Positions 26,371 through 34,438 of a DNA stretch of 64,000 nucleotides are shown here, in pieces (the first letter of the stretch is position 1; every line of letters starts with the position of its first letter). The notes under the pieces are model-generated. The model was given only the letters and a program-made list of their open reading frames with translations. It had not been told where the DNA came from and searched no databases. The position numbers and the translations under genes are program-made. This DNA is from Paenibacillus_E oryzisoli_A. Its GTDB lineage: Bacteria; Bacillota; Bacilli; Paenibacillales; NBRC-103111. The stretch spans positions 62,001 through 126,000 of the forward strand of contig NZ_JBCMUN010000002.1 in NCBI RefSeq assembly GCF_050467285.1, read 5' to 3'.

Positions 26371-26787
26371 TTGCACCAATTGGATCAAAATCACAGGTCA
26401 GAGTATGTTGTCGTGTCAGCACCAAATCGTGCTGGGAAAGAGTTTATTCAGCAATTGCGAAAAAAAGGAATTCCCTATTATGCGATCACCAATAATAATC
26501 ACGGGAAACGGCGCCTTGAGGCTATTGGCGTCAATCAAATCCTTATGGTGAATACGGAGGATACCAAAAGCTGGACGCCACCCGATATACGGATAAGCAA
26601 GGTGTATATCTTTGAAGTGAGTTTTAATCTGTGCTGCCGTTACATTCAAATTTGCAAAGAATGGAACCCGGCATCGATCCATGTTATAACCAAACGCGGC
26701 AATGCGAGAGCGGCATATCGAGGGTTGGGTGCCGATCATTTTACATACATTAATCATAACCAAGAGGCGTTGCAGCTGCTTACATAA
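26371..26787 (+). CDS. Small RCK/TrkA-N-like protein under c-di-AMP riboswitch
   Basis: A 138-residue protein that looks like a single Rossmann-type domain related to the regulatory RCK/TrkA-N domains of potassium channels and transporters. The pattern beta-strand YVVVSAP, helix, YYAITNNN, RRLEAIGVNQILMV, and then IHVITKR with RGLGADHFTYIN follows the KtrA-type order, including the last GAD(H/R) turn. The usual GxGxxG nucleotide loop is altered (APNRAGKEF), so NAD binding is doubtful. I chose TTG 26371 because AAGGAGGAG ends 6 bases before it; an in-frame ATG at 26287 lies inside the riboswitch hairpin. There is no membrane span. Its riboswitch suggests a job in potassium or turgor control. 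I am fairly sure of the fold and not of the function. Confidence 0.65.
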   Translation: MHQLDQNHRSEYVVVSAPNRAGKEFIQQLRKKGIPYYAITNNNHGKRRLEAIGVNQILMVNTEDTKSWTPPDIRISKVYIFEVSFNLCCRYIQICKEWNPASIHVITKRGNARAAYRGLGADHFTYINHNQEALQLLT

Positions 26788-26816
26788 TCCTTGATACATA
26801 ATGATGAAAGTAACTT

Positions 26817-27290
26817 TCACACTCTTATCGTTTTGACTTTTTTGAAGAACCAGAGGCAAAACGAATACGACAATAATAAAGTAAACGTCAACGTAAGAAA
26901 GCTCCAGTACCATGACCAATGAAGGTACTTAATTAAATGAGTGTGTTTCTCAAGCTGTACCTCAGTAATTGTAATGATCGTTGGGAAGCTGAGGGTGTAG
27001 ATCAATTTTGCAAACCATCTTCTCTTTTGTGGAAAGTAGACATTGAAAACTGCACTCACCGCAGGAAAGATGAAAAATTCAAAAGAAAAGCTTGCTTTGT
27101 ACACCATTTGCAGGAAGCCAACGGGATATTCAATTAATCCGCCTTGAACGACTAAAGCGCCAAATAGCCAAGAGGGGACCTGCATAAATAAAAAGCTTAG
27201 TATAGCTTGAATCAAGTTTTTGCGATTAATGAGTATGACCAGTAGCGCAGCAGTTGCGATCCAGCATGCGCCAAGAATGAGGTTATCCAT
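26817..27290 (-). CDS. CBO0543-family membrane protein
   Basis: A 157-residue membrane protein with about four to five spans, rich in aromatic residues, and with the WSWYWSFLT segment seen in CBO0543-like proteins of Firmicutes. The function of that family is not known. It is convergent with the RCK-like gene and lacks a strong ribosome site (GGCGGA before ATG 27290). It is not obviously linked to the osmotic genes beside it. Confidence 0.65.
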   Translation of the reverse strand: MDNLILGACWIATAALLVILINRKNLIQAILSFLFMQVPSWLFGALVVQGGLIEYPVGFLQMVYKASFSFEFFIFPAVSAVFNVYFPQKRRWFAKLIYTLSFPTIITITEVQLEKHTHLIKYLHWSWYWSFLTLTFTLLLSYSFCLWFFKKVKTIRV

Positions 27291-27428
27291 CGTTTAACAT
27301 CCGCCTATTCGTAGTATGAATTAAATTATCGACGAAAGAACTGATTTTTAATCTGAACGTTCATCGTTGCATCATTAGGCTGACGCCAGGCAGTTCCAGC
27401 TGCTGGGCGTCAGCCTTTTCATACAGCT

Positions 27429-27491
27429 AAAAAAATAATGCAACAAACAAAAAAATTGGATAATGCATAAAAAGCACGAGCACGCTATACT
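27429..27491 (+). promoter_or_regulatory. Operator-promoter of regulon 1, site A (response regulator gene)
   Basis: Two half-sites, AAAAAAATAATGCAA (27429-27443) and AAAAAAATTGGATAA (27449-27463), start 20 bases apart. The second ends 22 bases before a TATACT -10 box (27486-27491). No -35 box is present, as expected for activator-dependent promoters. The same layout recurs at 30369, 32770 and 34330. Confidence 0.7.
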
Positions 27492-27565
27492 TAGCTTCTT
27501 ACACTATGACTATGTATAGATGAAAGCGATTACAAATGCATGTTCTTTCCGAGAGGGGCGCATAT

Positions 27566-28582
27566 ATGTATCAGGTGCTTGTGGCCGAGGATGAATTTTG
27601 GATACGGAATCAAGTGATTGAGCTGGTGGAAAAAAATGAGGGATTTAAAATCATTGGGGAGGCGCAGGATGGGGAGGAAGCGTGGAAGCTTCTCAATGAG
27701 CATTGGCCTGATATTTTGATTACGGATATTATGATGCCGCATATGGATGGGCTTGCTTTGCTGAAAAGAATCTATGAATACAACATCTCCGTTTCTCCCA
27801 TTATCATTAGCGGTTATGATAATTTTTCCTATGCACAGCAAGCGATCCGGTACGGTATTTCTGAATATTTGCTCAAGCCGCTGTCTGAGGAGAAGATCAA
27901 GTTGGCGCTGGAGCAATCCGTCCACCATATGGAACGAACGCATCGGCATCGGGAATATTTCCTTCAGATTCATGCGTTCACACATAAGCTGGATACGTTG
28001 GAACAGGCTGGCGCGTGGCGTGAATTGTCAGATCTGATTAAATCGATTCTCACGATCAAGACGGCGCTTGCCAATGAGAAGATGGGGATGCTGCGCATCC
28101 TTTCGGATAAACTGGCTGACCAGATGCGTTTGAAGGGGGAACTGCAAGCGTGGGGAGCACTTGTGCTTAACGTGCAGGATAAGGAAGCGGTGCTCAAATA
28201 TTTTTATGGTTTGTTGGAGAAGTGGTTTCGGAATGTCGAGAAATCGCCGGATTCGAACAAGCAATTGATTATTAAGCGGGTTCAAGATTATGTGCACAAA
28301 AACTATATGAATGATATAACGCTCTCCCAGATCGCCGAGGTTGCGGATCTTAGCGTGTCGAGGTTTTGTGTTATTTTTAAGCAGCAGCACCACGACTCGT
28401 TTGTGAACTATGTGAATCAGGTCCGAATTGATAAAGCGAAGGAGCTGCTGCTGGAGACCGATTTGAAAATCTATGAGGTGGCGGATATGGTTGGATTCTC
28501 TACGCTGCCTTATTTCAATCGGTTGTTTAAGACGGTTACGGGCCAATCTCCCAACGAGTATAAGCGGAGCTTGGGGCTATGA
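27566..28582 (+). CDS. YesN-type response regulator with AraC DNA-binding domain
   Basis: Response regulator of 338 residues. The receiver domain (about 2-120) has the phospho-acceptor Asp54 in LITDIMMPHMDG and the conserved Lys in LLKPLSEEK. The C-terminal 100 residues form an AraC double helix-turn-helix, with YMNDITLSQIAEVADLS and IYEVADMVGFSTLPYFNRLFK. ATG 27566 follows GAGAGGGGCG. Its stop overlaps the kinase start (ATGA). It is the obvious candidate to bind the four tandem-repeat operators at 27429-34392, one of which lies before its own gene, so autoregulation is likely. Its targets would be GH3, sulfatases and the third importer. Confidence 0.9.
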   Translation: MYQVLVAEDEFWIRNQVIELVEKNEGFKIIGEAQDGEEAWKLLNEHWPDILITDIMMPHMDGLALLKRIYEYNISVSPIIISGYDNFSYAQQAIRYGISEYLLKPLSEEKIKLALEQSVHHMERTHRHREYFLQIHAFTHKLDTLEQAGAWRELSDLIKSILTIKTALANEKMGMLRILSDKLADQMRLKGELQAWGALVLNVQDKEAVLKYFYGLLEKWFRNVEKSPDSNKQLIIKRVQDYVHKNYMNDITLSQIAEVADLSVSRFCVIFKQQHHDSFVNYVNQVRIDKAKELLLETDLKIYEVADMVGFSTLPYFNRLFKTVTGQSPNEYKRSLGL

Positions 28583-30378
28583 GGCAGCGGTTCAAGTTTA
28601 TTCAAAATACATCGCTTACGGCAAGAATGTTCACGCTGTTCATAAGCCTCTCCATTCTCGTGGTCGTCATCATGGCCAGCTTCTCCTTTTATTTTTACAA
28701 TAAAGCGGTCAAACATGACTTTCAAACGATTACAGGCGAAGCTTCCGAGCGGCTCAGCTATCACCTCGAATTTTATTTGAAGCAGATGCTGCAGTCGACA
28801 GGTACTATGATTACGAGCACGTTGACACAGGAATGGCTGGAAGGTGAGCGTCCGTTCACTTCCGACGAGGTGAATGAGCTGAATAAGGCATTTGAAATGT
28901 ACATTTCCTTTAACTTTCGGGAAATTGTCAATTTGTATCTGGTGTCGTCGGATAAACGCGTCCTGGCGTTGAATCCGCTCAAGAACAACGATTACTCGCA
29001 TGAACCTTGGTTTCAGCAGATCCCGACGGGGAAAACAACAACGCTGCCGACTTATCGTACATCGAACGGGCAGCCTGTGATGAGCATGATGATTCCTGTG
29101 TACAGCACGCAGGATGTGAATTTAATCGGCAATCTGGTGGTGGAGTTTTCCTTATCCGAAGTGACGGCGACTTTTATGAAATCGCGGCTTGGTGCTAACG
29201 GATTCTTCTTTATGTTATCGGATCAAGATACGGTGATCTATTACCCGAACGTCAACTGGCTGGGACTTCCGCGTCAAGAGACGGGTCTGGCTTCTCTGGA
29301 TTTAACGCATGTACGCAAATCCACGATTCAAACTTGGGAGGGCCGCAAATCGCTTGTGGATGTTACAAGAGTCGAACAAACCGGCTGGTACATCGTTGCC
29401 ATTGTGCCTTATCAGGAAATTGCCAGCGGGTTGAACTCTGCCATCAATTCATCGATCATCACGGTTGTGATCATTATAATTTGTTTAATCGGGATCATTC
29501 CCTTAATTCTGCGCAAATTCATTGAACCGGTCAAAAGGATGAAATCGGCGATGGAGCGCGTATCCCGGGGGGATCTCTCGGTTCGGGTAGATCACATTTC
29601 GGACATTAATGAGTTCCAGAGCTTAAGTCTTAGTTTTAATAAAATGGTGGAGCAGCTGATCGAATCCATTCAATTGGTGGCGGAATTGGAACTGAAGGAA
29701 GTGAAGCTGCAGCTTCACCAGCAAGAAGCCACGATCCATGCGCTTCAAAATCAGATCAATCCCCATTTGCTTTACAATACGTTGGGGATTATAAGCGGGA
29801 TTGCTTCGATTGAAGATAGTCCGCTGATCGGGACCATCTCGCAAAATTTAGCGGACGTTTATCGATACGCGGCCAGTTTTTCGAATATGGAAGTGAAATT
29901 GCGCGATGAGCTGACGATTTTGCGGAAATATTTGGACATTATCCATGTTCGCTTTCCCAAAAGGTTCAACAGCAAGGTGGTCATTCATGAGAAATATCTG
30001 GATGCTCGAATTCTAAAACTGACCCTGCAGCCGCTTGTCGAAAATGCCGTGAAATACGGCGTAGAAGCTCGTGGAGGTGGCGGGGCCATCATTGTGACTG
30101 CTTATGCGGAAGCGAACGATCTGATCATTGAGATTGCCGACAACGGTCCAGGTATTGACGAAGCGAAGCAGAGAACGTTCCAGCAGGAACTCCTGGTGAG
30201 CATGTCCGACGATCCCATTCATGGCCGCGAATCCTTGGGCCTGCCTAATGTTCACAATCGGATTCGATTAAAATATGGGGAGCATTATGGCGTCGCGATT
30301 CACTCTTTTCCGGGTCGGGGAACAGTTACGTCTATCCGCATTCCCCTTAAGGACAAGGAAACTGTCGCTGAAAAATAA
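28579..30378 (+). CDS. YesM-type sensor histidine kinase
   Basis: Membrane histidine kinase of 599 residues. One span near residues 16-38, an extracellular Cache-type sensor, a second span near 291-312, a HAMP linker, a His_kinase domain with the phosphorylated His396 in QINPHLLYNTL, and a HATPase domain with NAVKYG, ADNGPGI and GLPNVHNRIRLKYG. It should sense a sugar ligand outside, or a loaded binding protein, and phosphorylate the regulator at 27566. ATG overlaps the regulator stop by four bases. The first half-site of operator B overlaps its own last codons. Confidence 0.92.
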   Translation: MRQRFKFIQNTSLTARMFTLFISLSILVVVIMASFSFYFYNKAVKHDFQTITGEASERLSYHLEFYLKQMLQSTGTMITSTLTQEWLEGERPFTSDEVNELNKAFEMYISFNFREIVNLYLVSSDKRVLALNPLKNNDYSHEPWFQQIPTGKTTTLPTYRTSNGQPVMSMMIPVYSTQDVNLIGNLVVEFSLSEVTATFMKSRLGANGFFFMLSDQDTVIYYPNVNWLGLPRQETGLASLDLTHVRKSTIQTWEGRKSLVDVTRVEQTGWYIVAIVPYQEIASGLNSAINSSIITVVIIIICLIGIIPLILRKFIEPVKRMKSAMERVSRGDLSVRVDHISDINEFQSLSLSFNKMVEQLIESIQLVAELELKEVKLQLHQQEATIHALQNQINPHLLYNTLGIISGIASIEDSPLIGTISQNLADVYRYAASFSNMEVKLRDELTILRKYLDIIHVRFPKRFNSKVVIHEKYLDARILKLTLQPLVENAVKYGVEARGGGGAIIVTAYAEANDLIIEIADNGPGIDEAKQRTFQQELLVSMSDDPIHGRESLGLPNVHNRIRLKYGEHYGVAIHSFPGRGTVTSIRIPLKDKETVAEK

Positions 30379-30431
30379 GATAATAAATAAAAAGATCGGG
30401 TAAGGTGAAAATCGCCTCAACCTTGTATAGT
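30369..30431 (+). promoter_or_regulatory. Operator-promoter of regulon 1, site B (GH3 gene)
   Basis: Half-sites TGAAAAATAAGATAA (30369-30383) and AAAAAGATCGGGTAA (30389-30403) are 20 bases apart; the second ends 22 bases before TATAGT (30426-30431). The first copy is the weakest of the set and overlaps the end of the kinase gene. Confidence 0.7.
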
Positions 30432-30480
30432 AAGGGTGGTTGTATGAACCCCACGATTAAGGGAGGCGTTTGCGATTCAC

Positions 30481-32688
30481 ATGGAAGATCGAATTCGTCA
30501 AATGACGATAGAAGAGAAAATTAGTTTGCTGGCAGGAGCAACTTTCTGGACGACACAGGCGATTGAGAGGCTGCAGCTGCCGTCGATCACCTTAACAGAC
30601 GGTCCACATGGACTTCGACTGTCTGCAGGGACCGATATGGGGGACATGCTTTCGCAAACGAAGCCGGCTACGGCCTTTCCAATTGAAGCGGCCATGGCCG
30701 CGACTTGGAACGAGGCATTAATCCAAGAAGCGGGGGCTGTAATTGCGGAGGAATGCCAGCATTATGATGTCGGAATTTTGCTGGGGCCTGGGCTTAACGG
30801 GAAGCGCTCCCCGCTTGGAGGACGTAACTTCGAGTACTTCTCGGAGGATCCTTTCCTGACGGGCAAGATGGGCACCGCCTTCGTAAAAGGTGTTCAACAA
30901 GGCGGAGTCGGCACCTCGATTAAGCATTTTGTCGCCAATGAGCAGGAGACGAACCGTATGGTCGTCAGCTCCGAGGTCGACGAGCGGGCGCTCCGCGAGC
31001 TGTATATGCTGCCATTTGAAATGGTGGTAAAAGATGCTAAGCCTTGGACGGTCATGTGCGCCTATAACCGGGTCAATGGCACGCATATGGCGAATCATAA
31101 CCGGCTGCTGAACGGCGTTTTAAAGGAGGAATGGCAGTTCGACGGGCTTGTAATGTCCGATTGGGGAGCCGTCGTCGATAAGGCTGCTTCGGTCCGAGGC
31201 GGACTTGATCTGGAGATGCCAGGGCCAGGGACGCGCGATGCCGAGGTATTGGCGGCTTATCGTCAAGGGACGCTCTCGGAGCAAGTGATTGACGAGCATG
31301 TCCGCCGCGTCCTGACCGTGATTGACAACGTGCTGGCCAATAAGCGCAACGTGCCTGAGCTTGATGTTGACGGCCATCATACGGTGGCGCGCAAAGTGGC
31401 AGAAGAAGCCATTGTGCTTCTGAAAAATGCCGAAGGGATTCTTCCGCTTGCCAAGAATTCGAAGGTCGCGGTATTGGGGCAATTCGCCATGGAACCGCGC
31501 TTCCAAGGCGGGGGAAGTTCTCATATGAATCCTGTCCGTCTCGATATTCCGTATGGTGAAATCTCCAATTATGCTCAGGCCGTATACGCCGCGGGATACG
31601 ATGAAACGGATATGGAGGCGTCCATCCAAGAAGCTTGCCGAGCTGCAGCCGATCAGGATGCCGTCATAGTATTCGTCGGCACAACAGAGCGGATTGAGAG
31701 TGAAGGGTACGATCGAACCGATCTGCACATTCCTAGCAGTCATACCCGGCTCATTGAAGCAGTATCGAGTGTGAATCCGAACGTCATTGTCGTGGTGAAC
31801 AGCGGCTCTGCCACGGATATTGGCACCTATGATGAGCGCTGCAAGGCGATCTTGCAGGCTTGGCTGCCCGGTCAAGCAGGCGGTTCTGCGCTTGCGAATA
31901 TTTTGTTTGGACAAGTGAACCCATCGGGTAAACTGTCGGAGACATTCCCGCTTGCTCTGGAACACAATCCGTCGTATCTTTCCTTTCCGGGGAATGTAAA
32001 GCAGGTAACGTATGCGGAGAGCATTTTTACGGGGTATCGCTACTACGATAAGAAGAGGCTGGAAGTGAAATACCCGTTTGGGCATGGCCTTTCGTATACG
32101 GCGTTTGAATACGCCAATCTTCGTCTGTCTGCCAAGCGTCTACAGAATGGAGATACGCTGAAAGTCATGGTGGATGTGAAGAACATCGGAAGCCGCACGG
32201 GGCAAGAGGTTGTGCAGGTGTATGTGCATGACCTGGTGTCTTCAGTTCCCAAAGTGGTGAAAGAGCTGAAAGGCTTCGTCAAGCTGGAGCTGGCGCCTGG
32301 GGAAACGAAAACGGCGGAAATTGAGTTGAACGAACGGGCCTTCGCTCACTATGTCGAGCATCTAGGAAGGTTCGCCGTGGAGTCGGGCGAATTTGAGATT
32401 CTCGTCGGCGCTTCATCGCGGGATATTCGATTGTCGCAGGACGTCGAATTTCAAGCGGCGGAAGACGTGCGTGAGCCGCTGACGTTGGAGCATTCGCTGC
32501 AAGCGTGGTTGAAGGACGACAGACATACGGAGAAGGTTGAGCATGTGCTGAGCCAGATGAAGATCGAGCCGGACAACCCGATGTACCCGTTGTTCCTGGG
32601 CATGCCGATTCGTACCATTCTTATGTTTTTGCCGGGCATGGGCTATCCGCGGGAGAAGGTAGATGAGCTGTTGAGCCTGTTTAGTTAG
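30481..32688 (+). CDS. GH3 beta-glycosidase
   Basis: Glycoside hydrolase family 3 enzyme of 735 residues, with no signal peptide, so cytoplasmic. The first domain carries LTDGPHGLR, KHFVANEQE, and the nucleophile Asp227 in GLVMSDWGA. The second (alpha/beta) domain begins near LLKNAEGILPL and includes VFVGTTERIESEGYDR. A fibronectin-like C-terminal domain follows (EVVQVYVHD, LAPGETKT). Family 3 members cut beta-glucosides, beta-xylosides and related bonds, so the sugar is open. GGGAGG lies 14 bases before ATG 30481, unusually far; an ATT at 30475 would be better spaced but is a rare start. It has its own regulon 1 operator and a terminator, so it is a single-gene unit. Confidence 0.9.
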   Translation: MEDRIRQMTIEEKISLLAGATFWTTQAIERLQLPSITLTDGPHGLRLSAGTDMGDMLSQTKPATAFPIEAAMAATWNEALIQEAGAVIAEECQHYDVGILLGPGLNGKRSPLGGRNFEYFSEDPFLTGKMGTAFVKGVQQGGVGTSIKHFVANEQETNRMVVSSEVDERALRELYMLPFEMVVKDAKPWTVMCAYNRVNGTHMANHNRLLNGVLKEEWQFDGLVMSDWGAVVDKAASVRGGLDLEMPGPGTRDAEVLAAYRQGTLSEQVIDEHVRRVLTVIDNVLANKRNVPELDVDGHHTVARKVAEEAIVLLKNAEGILPLAKNSKVAVLGQFAMEPRFQGGGSSHMNPVRLDIPYGEISNYAQAVYAAGYDETDMEASIQEACRAAADQDAVIVFVGTTERIESEGYDRTDLHIPSSHTRLIEAVSSVNPNVIVVVNSGSATDIGTYDERCKAILQAWLPGQAGGSALANILFGQVNPSGKLSETFPLALEHNPSYLSFPGNVKQVTYAESIFTGYRYYDKKRLEVKYPFGHGLSYTAFEYANLRLSAKRLQNGDTLKVMVDVKNIGSRTGQEVVQVYVHDLVSSVPKVVKELKGFVKLELAPGETKTAEIELNERAFAHYVEHLGRFAVESGEFEILVGASSRDIRLSQDVEFQAAEDVREPLTLEHSLQAWLKDDRHTEKVEHVLSQMKIEPDNPMYPLFLGMPIRTILMFLPGMGYPREKVDELLSLFS

Positions 32689-32721
32689 TCTATTAACCGG
32701 TGTAAGATAGAGAGAGACAAC

Positions 32722-32752
32722 GAGGAGCCTGAGCGTGTTTAGGCTCCTTTTG
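32722..32752 (+). terminator. Terminator after GH3 gene
   Basis: AGGAGCCT (32723-32730) pairs with AGGCTCCT (32741-32748) across 10 bases, followed by TTTTGC. Confidence 0.75.
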
Positions 32753-32769
32753 CATGCCCGATTCCCGGC

Positions 32770-32832
32770 AAAAAGATCGGATAAGAAATAAAAAAATACG
32801 GTAAATCCATGCAGCTTCCTCTAAGGTATAGT
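32770..32832 (+). promoter_or_regulatory. Operator-promoter of regulon 1, site C (first sulfatase)
   Basis: Half-sites AAAAAGATCGGATAA (32770-32784) and AAAAAAATACGGTAA (32790-32804) are exactly 20 bases apart; the second ends 22 bases before TATAGT (32827-32832). This is the clearest copy. Confidence 0.75.
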
Positions 32833-32868
32833 TGTCCTCGTAGTGATTTCAGCACTGGAGGTGTACTC

Positions 32869-34326
32869 ATGTCCCAGAGAAGGAAAAACATTATTTTCCT
32901 CATGACGGATCAGCATCGGCTCGATCATGTGAGCTACCACGGTTTCGGCAAGATGCAAACGCCGAATATCGATAAAATCGCAGAAAGCGTAGGCTTTACG
33001 AATTGCATCTCAATAAATCCGGTCTGTACGCCGGCTCGGGCGGCGCTCTTAACTGGCAAGTATACGCATCAGATTGGGATGACCGCCATGTCAGGCGACT
33101 TGTCTTTGCAGCATCCGACCTATCCGCGCGCGCTGCAGAAGAATGGCTACCGCACCTATGGCATCGGGAAGTTTCACTGGCTGCAGGGCTGGAAGTTCGG
33201 CTGTCCGATCGGGCAAGGCCACCCGCTTACAAGCATCAAAGAGGAAATGAAACAATATGGATTCGATGAAGTCTGGGAGGCTTCGGGCAAACAGCTCGTG
33301 AGCCGAAATTACTGTGATTATGCCGAACATCTCGACCGCCAGGGATTGCTGGAGAAGTACCGTGAATTTAATGCGCGGAGCGGAATGAATACGAATCTTG
33401 CCGAAACGCAGAACTTCACAGGAGAACCGTTTCCGTTTGGAGAGCACAATTATATGGATATCGTGATCGGCGACAGGATCATCGAAGCCATCGAAGCGCG
33501 TCCGAAGGATCAGCCGTTCTTCCTCTTCGGCTCGTTCGTCGGTCCCCATCCGCCTTACGATGCGCCTCAATCCTATTTGGATAAAGTGCCTTACGAAGAA
33601 GTCGACGATTTTCTGCCGGGGCCGCAGGGCGAATTGTCGGAATCAGCGAAGCAGCGGCTCTATCTCCTTCGGCGTTCGTATCGCGCGATGATTTCGATTA
33701 TCGACGAGCAAGTTGGGCGCGTCTTGGCCAAGCTCGAGGAGCAGGGCATTTTGGAGGACACGGTCATTCTGTTCACGGCGGATCATGGCGAAATGATGGG
33801 AGACCACGGACGCGCCCAGAAGCAGTCACCGTTTCACGCATCCGCTGTTGTGCCTGCTGCGATTCGCCACCCGGATTATTTGCAAGGCAGCATCAACGAT
33901 ATGCCCTGCGAGCTGACCGATTTGACCGCAACCATCCTGGATGCTGCCGGAATTGATCCGCAAGAAGCGCTTAGCAAGGATTGGCCGGCCTTTCACGATC
34001 GGGTACCGTGCCGTTCTTTGCTTCCTGTTCTTAGAGGGGAATGTGAAAAGGTACGCGATTATGCGTTCTCCGAGTGCTTCGGACAATGGCACATGATTCA
34101 GTCCTCACAATGGAAATATATTCGTTATCTGCAGTACGACGATCCTGATCAGGTGCCAGAGCAATTATATGATCTAAGAGAAGATCCCAATGAGCTGAAC
34201 AACGTCATTGCCAATCCGGCCTATGCGGAAGCGGCGGATTGGTGCCGCAGAAGGAGAGATTATGTACTGGATCGAACGCCTCCTGCTCAGCTTAGATGGG
34301 CTCCTATTATTGGAGGCGCAGAATAG
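32869..34326 (+). CDS. Sulfatase (Cys-type, formylglycine-dependent), first of four
   Basis: Type I sulfatase of 485 residues, alkaline phosphatase fold, no signal peptide, so it acts inside the cell on imported oligosaccharides. The maturation motif is CTPAR, with Cys53 the residue to become formylglycine. Metal-binding and catalytic segments visible are MTDQHR (Asp14) near the start and FTADHGEMMGDHG. GGAGGTG precedes ATG 32869. It has its own regulon 1 operator and no terminator, so transcription may also run on into the importer operon that follows. The exact sulfated sugar cannot be told from sequence. Confidence 0.9.
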   Translation: MSQRRKNIIFLMTDQHRLDHVSYHGFGKMQTPNIDKIAESVGFTNCISINPVCTPARAALLTGKYTHQIGMTAMSGDLSLQHPTYPRALQKNGYRTYGIGKFHWLQGWKFGCPIGQGHPLTSIKEEMKQYGFDEVWEASGKQLVSRNYCDYAEHLDRQGLLEKYREFNARSGMNTNLAETQNFTGEPFPFGEHNYMDIVIGDRIIEAIEARPKDQPFFLFGSFVGPHPPYDAPQSYLDKVPYEEVDDFLPGPQGELSESAKQRLYLLRRSYRAMISIIDEQVGRVLAKLEEQGILEDTVILFTADHGEMMGDHGRAQKQSPFHASAVVPAAIRHPDYLQGSINDMPCELTDLTATILDAAGIDPQEALSKDWPAFHDRVPCRSLLPVLRGECEKVRDYAFSECFGQWHMIQSSQWKYIRYLQYDDPDQVPEQLYDLREDPNELNNVIANPAYAEAADWCRRRRDYVLDRTPPAQLRWAPIIGGAE

Positions 34327-34329
34327 CAC

Positions 34330-34392
34330 AAAAAGAAAAGACAAGAAACAAAAAGATTGAGTAACGAAAATCAGCTGCGGCTTGGGTATAGT
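34330..34392 (+). promoter_or_regulatory. Operator-promoter of regulon 1, site D (importer-sulfatase operon)
   Basis: Half-sites AAAAAGAAAAGACAA (34330-34344) and AAAAAGATTGAGTAA (34350-34364) are 20 bases apart; the second ends 22 bases before TATAGT (34387-34392). It begins 4 bases after the preceding sulfatase stop codon. Confidence 0.72.
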
Positions 34393-34438
34393 GAAGATGT
34401 TACCAGGATACCTACATGAGAAAAGCGGGGGGAAAACC

